From NCBI RefSeq assembly GCF_963576615.1, contig NC_088717.1, positions 25,013,344 to 25,077,343 on the forward strand: a stretch of 64,000 bases of DNA, in the 5' to 3' direction. This stretch comes from Watersipora subatra (Eukaryota > Bryozoa > Gymnolaemata > Cheilostomatida > Watersiporidae). Below, one piece after another: positions 60,293 to 64,000 of this stretch (position 1 is its first letter; every line of letters starts with the position of its first letter). The notes under the pieces were generated by a model. It did not search any database and had not been told where the DNA came from. It worked only from the letters and a program-made list of their open reading frames with translations. The translations under genes were made by a program, and so were the position numbers.

Positions 60293-62158
60293 AACAGTAC
60301 ATCAAGTAACTGGGCAACCATCCTAATCGCGCACATGTCCAGCAGGCACTGTTTACTCATGCACATGTCCGTCCCAAGAAGCCCGACTGGATATTTGGAC
60401 AGTAAGGTTTCCAATGTACAAATCATTTTTTAGGCAGTATTGGAGCTGACACTTAAAACTGGCCAAAATTGGTGTGAATTTAATTTGACATACATCTTAT
60501 TAAACTGTAGGTTGTAAGGGCACAGCTTCTTTGTATGAGGAAAAACGTTTTCCTCTAGTAGAATATCTTCATCAGTGTGAAAATAAGCTTTATAGCTTGT
60601 AGCGTTTCACTACATTATCAGACCATGAAAGGTCGGTCAAGCTTCATCATCTAAACCAGCGCATCCCTATTAATTTTCATCTTCGAACCATCTTTTTTGT
60701 CCTTTTCATGATGATGGTTTCTTTTCCTTTTCAACATAGAAAGGACTGATGAATCGCCCTTTTCAAGGTTCATCGACTAATGAACCATAAAAGCGACAGT
60801 TCATCAGTCGTAGATGAACAATCGTTTTCATCTACGGCTGATGCAGACAGCCTCGCCACCTCCTTGTAATGAATGAAACAAAAAAGCTCCAAGCATATTG
60901 TACACAGATATTTGTAATTTATAAAAAACAATATGTTATTGAAAAATCAATCTAAGAAGAGTCTAACCTTTTCACACAGCAACATATAAAATCAACTCAC
61001 TTTATGATAATTGACATTTTATGCCTCTTTTTGCTATGATCTGACTAAAGGTGCGTGCACCCAGAATCAGGGAGCCCTGATCTAAACCCAGTAACGATAC
61101 TACAGAAATAAGAAAGAAATCGAAGTATTTCAAATAAATTTTGACAATTTATTACATATTTTGTATAAAATAGAAGAAAAATAGAGCTCTACCTAATGGA
61201 TAAGTTAAACCTAGGCTAAATCTAGCAAGACATCAAGTGAACAGAAGCATATTACCGATGGTGTGCTACAAAGGGTGAGGTAGGTGCTACTTTACATATC
61301 GGCGGCATAGAACTAGAAAACATGCGATTCGTAGAGTATACGAAAATAAAAGATTTACTCTCTACAGCCTAAACATCAAGCAAAATCTAGTTTAGTCCAG
61401 GTGGCTGACTGAAACCCTCAGTCATAGAATAGTTAATAGACATAACAGAATCTATGGGTAATATAAATGCTGGGTAGAACACAGAGATGATTATCAGCTA
61501 ACAATACTGATGATAGGATTGGCAATGCCGAGTATTCCATATGAGCCAAAATCAATCAGACAGAGAACATTGAAAGGGATAAGCAGAAATTCACAGCCAA
61601 ATATTCACAGAACACTCCGGAAAATCACCGGAATAAAGGTAAGGGCTAAAAAATGCACAATAGCTGCTGGCTAAATTTGATTGATTTAACGATTGGTTAG
61701 TAAAGTTAGCCAATCACAGCATACTGCATCAAACGATCACAAATTACGGTACAAACGCATCATCATAAATAAAATTGTGCCGATGAAATTGAAAATGTCA
61801 TGTAAAGTTGTCTACTCTTGCATTTTCTACTTCGAAAGCATTTTTAATTAGATGCTGTTGACAGTGTGCATTTTGACACCTCGCCGAAGCTAACATCTAT
61901 GACTTGTCACAAACCAGAAACTACCAACATTGTTGCTCATTTCGGCATCAAATTGTCAGCTCTTAAAGTCCTACCAACTCATGAGATTGTATGCTGTCAG
62001 CATAGTGATTATGGTCCGCCATGCTAGTGAGGAGTTAGTCTAGCATACAAACTTAAAGCTAATCATGACTCAGAAATTACTCCATAGGACTTTCTTCGTT
62101 CGCATTGACTAGAATGTATAGAATGTGCAGCCGTAGACACTCCGCATGTGTCATACGT
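60293..62158. other. No gene seen
   Basis: 60710-60850 holds several inverted short matches around GATGAAC / GTTCATC (ACTGATGAA, TTCATCAGT), possibly a small palindromic repeat. Confidence 0.4.
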
Positions 62159-62755
62159 ACGGTGCGTCAGATGTAGGGCGTGTCAGATGTAGGGCGTGTC
62201 AGATGTATGGGGTGTCAGATGTATGGGGTGTCAGATGTAGGGTGCGTCAGATGTAGGGTGCGTCAGATGTACGGCGCGTCAGATGTAGGGCGTGTCAGAT
62301 GTATGGGGTGTCAGATGTATGGGGTGTAAGATGTAAGACGCGTCAAATGTAGGGCGCGTCAAATGTAGGGCGCGTCAGATGTAGGGCGTGTCAGATGTAA
62401 GGCGTGTCAGATGTGGGGCGTATCAGATGTAGGGCGTGACAGATGTAGGGCATGTCAGATGTAGGGCGTGTAAGATATATAGCGCGTCAGATGTAGGGTG
62501 CGTCCGATGTAGGGTGCGTCAGATGTAGGACCTGTCAGATGTATGGCGTGTCAGATGTAAGGCGTGTCAGATGTAAGGCGTGTCAGATGTAAGGCGCGTC
62601 AGATGTATTGTGCGTCAGATGTATGACGTGTCAGATGTACGGCGTGTCAGATGTAGGGCGTGTCAGATGTAGGGCGTGTAAGATGTAGGGCGTGTCATAT
62701 GTAGGCGTGTCAGATGTAGGGCGCGTCAGATGTAGGGCGTGTCAGATGTAGGGCA
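62159..62755. repeat. 16-bp minisatellite (CAGATGTAGGGCGTGT)n
   Basis: About 37 variant units (GGGCGTGT, GGGTGCGT, TGGGGTGT). It lies 180 bp downstream of the terminal exon at 62937 and is GC-richer than its surroundings. Confidence 0.95.
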
Positions 62756-62936
62756 CAAGTGATTAAGACTTTGAAACGCAGGAGAGGCAGCATGTGGAAT
62801 GAGTTTGAATGCGTGAGAGGCTATGATTCTATAGATTATGTTCTAAGGAATTGGAAGCACAGGCATAATAAATAATGGGTGAAGCTAAGCAAGCCCTTAC
62901 AAAAGATAATCATACAACTTTGCAAGTTGATAGCAA

Positions 62937-63175
62937 TTAGAACTCTGTCCCCAAGTCATTACTCTCCGCACGTTTTGAAAGGATATTAAGAATTTGTTGG
63001 AACTTTGATTTACGTTGAGAGCGCTGAGCCAGAGCCCCGCTGTGCCCAAACAATAGCCTTAGATGTAGCTCGACCTTGAACAAGTCTCTGAGATCGGGGC
63101 GAAGTGTAAAGTACCTGAGCACTGCTAGTCCCTTGCGACTGTAGTCCGAGGTCTGACTGGCCATCAACCTACAAA
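62937..63175 (-). CDS. Terminal exon of an unrecognised gene
   Basis: The acceptor GATTTTTGTAG precedes an exon reading LMASQTSDYSRKGLAVLRYF and ending RAESNDLGTEF then TAA at 62937. The composition is that of a real helical protein: alternating Leu/Arg/Lys heptad-like spacing (LRDLFKVELHLRLLFGH) and a basic patch (QRSQRKSKFQQILNILSKR). The GC content is clearly higher than that of the flanks, as for gene A exons. It looks like the C-terminal end of an alpha-helical (perhaps armadillo/HEAT-like) protein, but I cannot name it. The rest of the gene would lie upstream, beyond 63.2 kb or outside the window. Alternatively it is a small gene starting at the ATG inside the exon. Confidence 0.55.
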
Positions 63176-64000
63176 AATCAGAGCTTCAGTCTAGAGCAAA
63201 ACAAACAGGAAATACTTCAACTAAATATCCAATGCAACACTGGAGTTGTGTATTCATGTAGGAATTACGTGTTCATTTAAAGAATTTAAGGCGCCATGAC
63301 TTGTGAGTCATGCAGCTAGCATTTTTTTGTCTAAATTTTTTTCCAGCTATTTTAATAAATCCCACTTTGTACTTGTGTGTCTGTCTGTTAGTCCACATGA
63401 ATGCTACGCGTTTCTACATTTTATGGCCAATTCCATCCAAATTTCACACGCATATGCTCCATGCCACTAAAACATTCGGTTTCAATACTTAGCCTGATTC
63501 GTGAGAACCAGCCTCTTAAACATCCGCCTGCAGACTATCTGATCGACAATAAAAGAAACCCAGGGCATCGCCGGGCATACCGCCAGTTTTCATGAGCATT
63601 GCGTAGGACTGATGGTAGCGTTCTCTGCAAAGGTAACGGCTGCATGGCGATTGATTAAGCTGGTCCATATGAAAAGTGTCAGCAGTTGCTGCTACTAGCA
63701 TCTGCGCATAAACTAGAAGCGCACTTCTTGTACGTCATTCATTGGCTCCTAAGCAAGGGTAGAATCATACATGATTTGCTAGCTGGTGATACTCATATTC
63801 AAAAAAGTGATATAAACTATCGCAGTCAAAGATATACATATTTAAAGTTCTTAGAAGTTAATGAAGAGGGTTGCAGCTGGTCAGCCATCGTTACTTTGGA
63901 CTACTCGGACTCTACTCAGCTACTCTGAACCAGATTTGTCCAGGTCCAGCTACAGTTACTTAATACCAAAGAGACTACAATGTATAGTATAATTATACAG
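63176..64000. other. Upstream of the terminal exon, no exon identified
   Basis: The minus frame 63516-63701 and plus frame 63686-63928 overlap sequence with a CATCGCCGGGCATACCGCC motif that looks repeat-derived. No exon with a proper donor was identified. Confidence 0.35.

Overview
This is an AT-rich piece of a nuclear genome from a multicellular animal. Genes are split by introns with GT..AG borders, the coding share is low, and most of the rest is transposon remnants, tRNA-derived SINEs, minisatellites and microsatellites. A Penelope-like GIY-YIG fragment, hAT and pogo/Tigger pieces, and TTAA-flanked elements fit an invertebrate (a lophotrochozoan is plausible), but nothing here fixes the species. 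There are no bacterial operons, rRNA or canonical tRNA genes, and no CRISPR array.

I can support four gene models, all on the minus strand. (1) Gene A (2124-6596; 4 exons, 578 codons) encodes a predicted type I membrane protein: signal peptide, about 320 residues of beta-propeller-like ectodomain, one transmembrane helix, and a 200-residue proline- and tyrosine-rich tail. (2) Gene B (15737-18096; at least 3 exons, 462 codons) is its tandem paralogue, with the same exon layout and splice phases but a short unrelated tail and an in-frame TAA at codon 156. (3) Gene C (40528-41037 plus a likely first exon ending at 44910) encodes a small protein with a C-terminal PH domain. (4) A terminal exon (62937-63175) ends a gene that begins beyond the window and that I do not recognise.

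Mobile DNA fills much of the remainder. At 19.8-24.2 kb a degenerate hAT transposon keeps one intron and imperfect ends, and carries a 1,001-bp element with 55-bp inverted repeats and a 9-bp target duplication, plus a Penelope-like 3' fragment. Two copies of a ~877-bp TTAA-flanked long-TIR element lie 47 kb apart in opposite orientation (10.0 kb and 56.9 kb). A second long-TIR family has five full or partial members. A large inverted repeat at 50.0-53.8 kb holds two further insertions. A pogo/Tigger remnant (54.7 kb), a piggyBac-like MITE (59.6 kb) and a TA-flanked MITE whose end was amplified into a 68-bp satellite (28.3-29.0 kb) complete the main set.

Genes A and B probably share a role as cell-surface receptors or adhesion proteins that have diverged mainly in their cytoplasmic tails. 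No functional link to gene C or the terminal exon is visible. Splice models rest on consensus sites, frame continuity and A/B similarity, not on transcripts.
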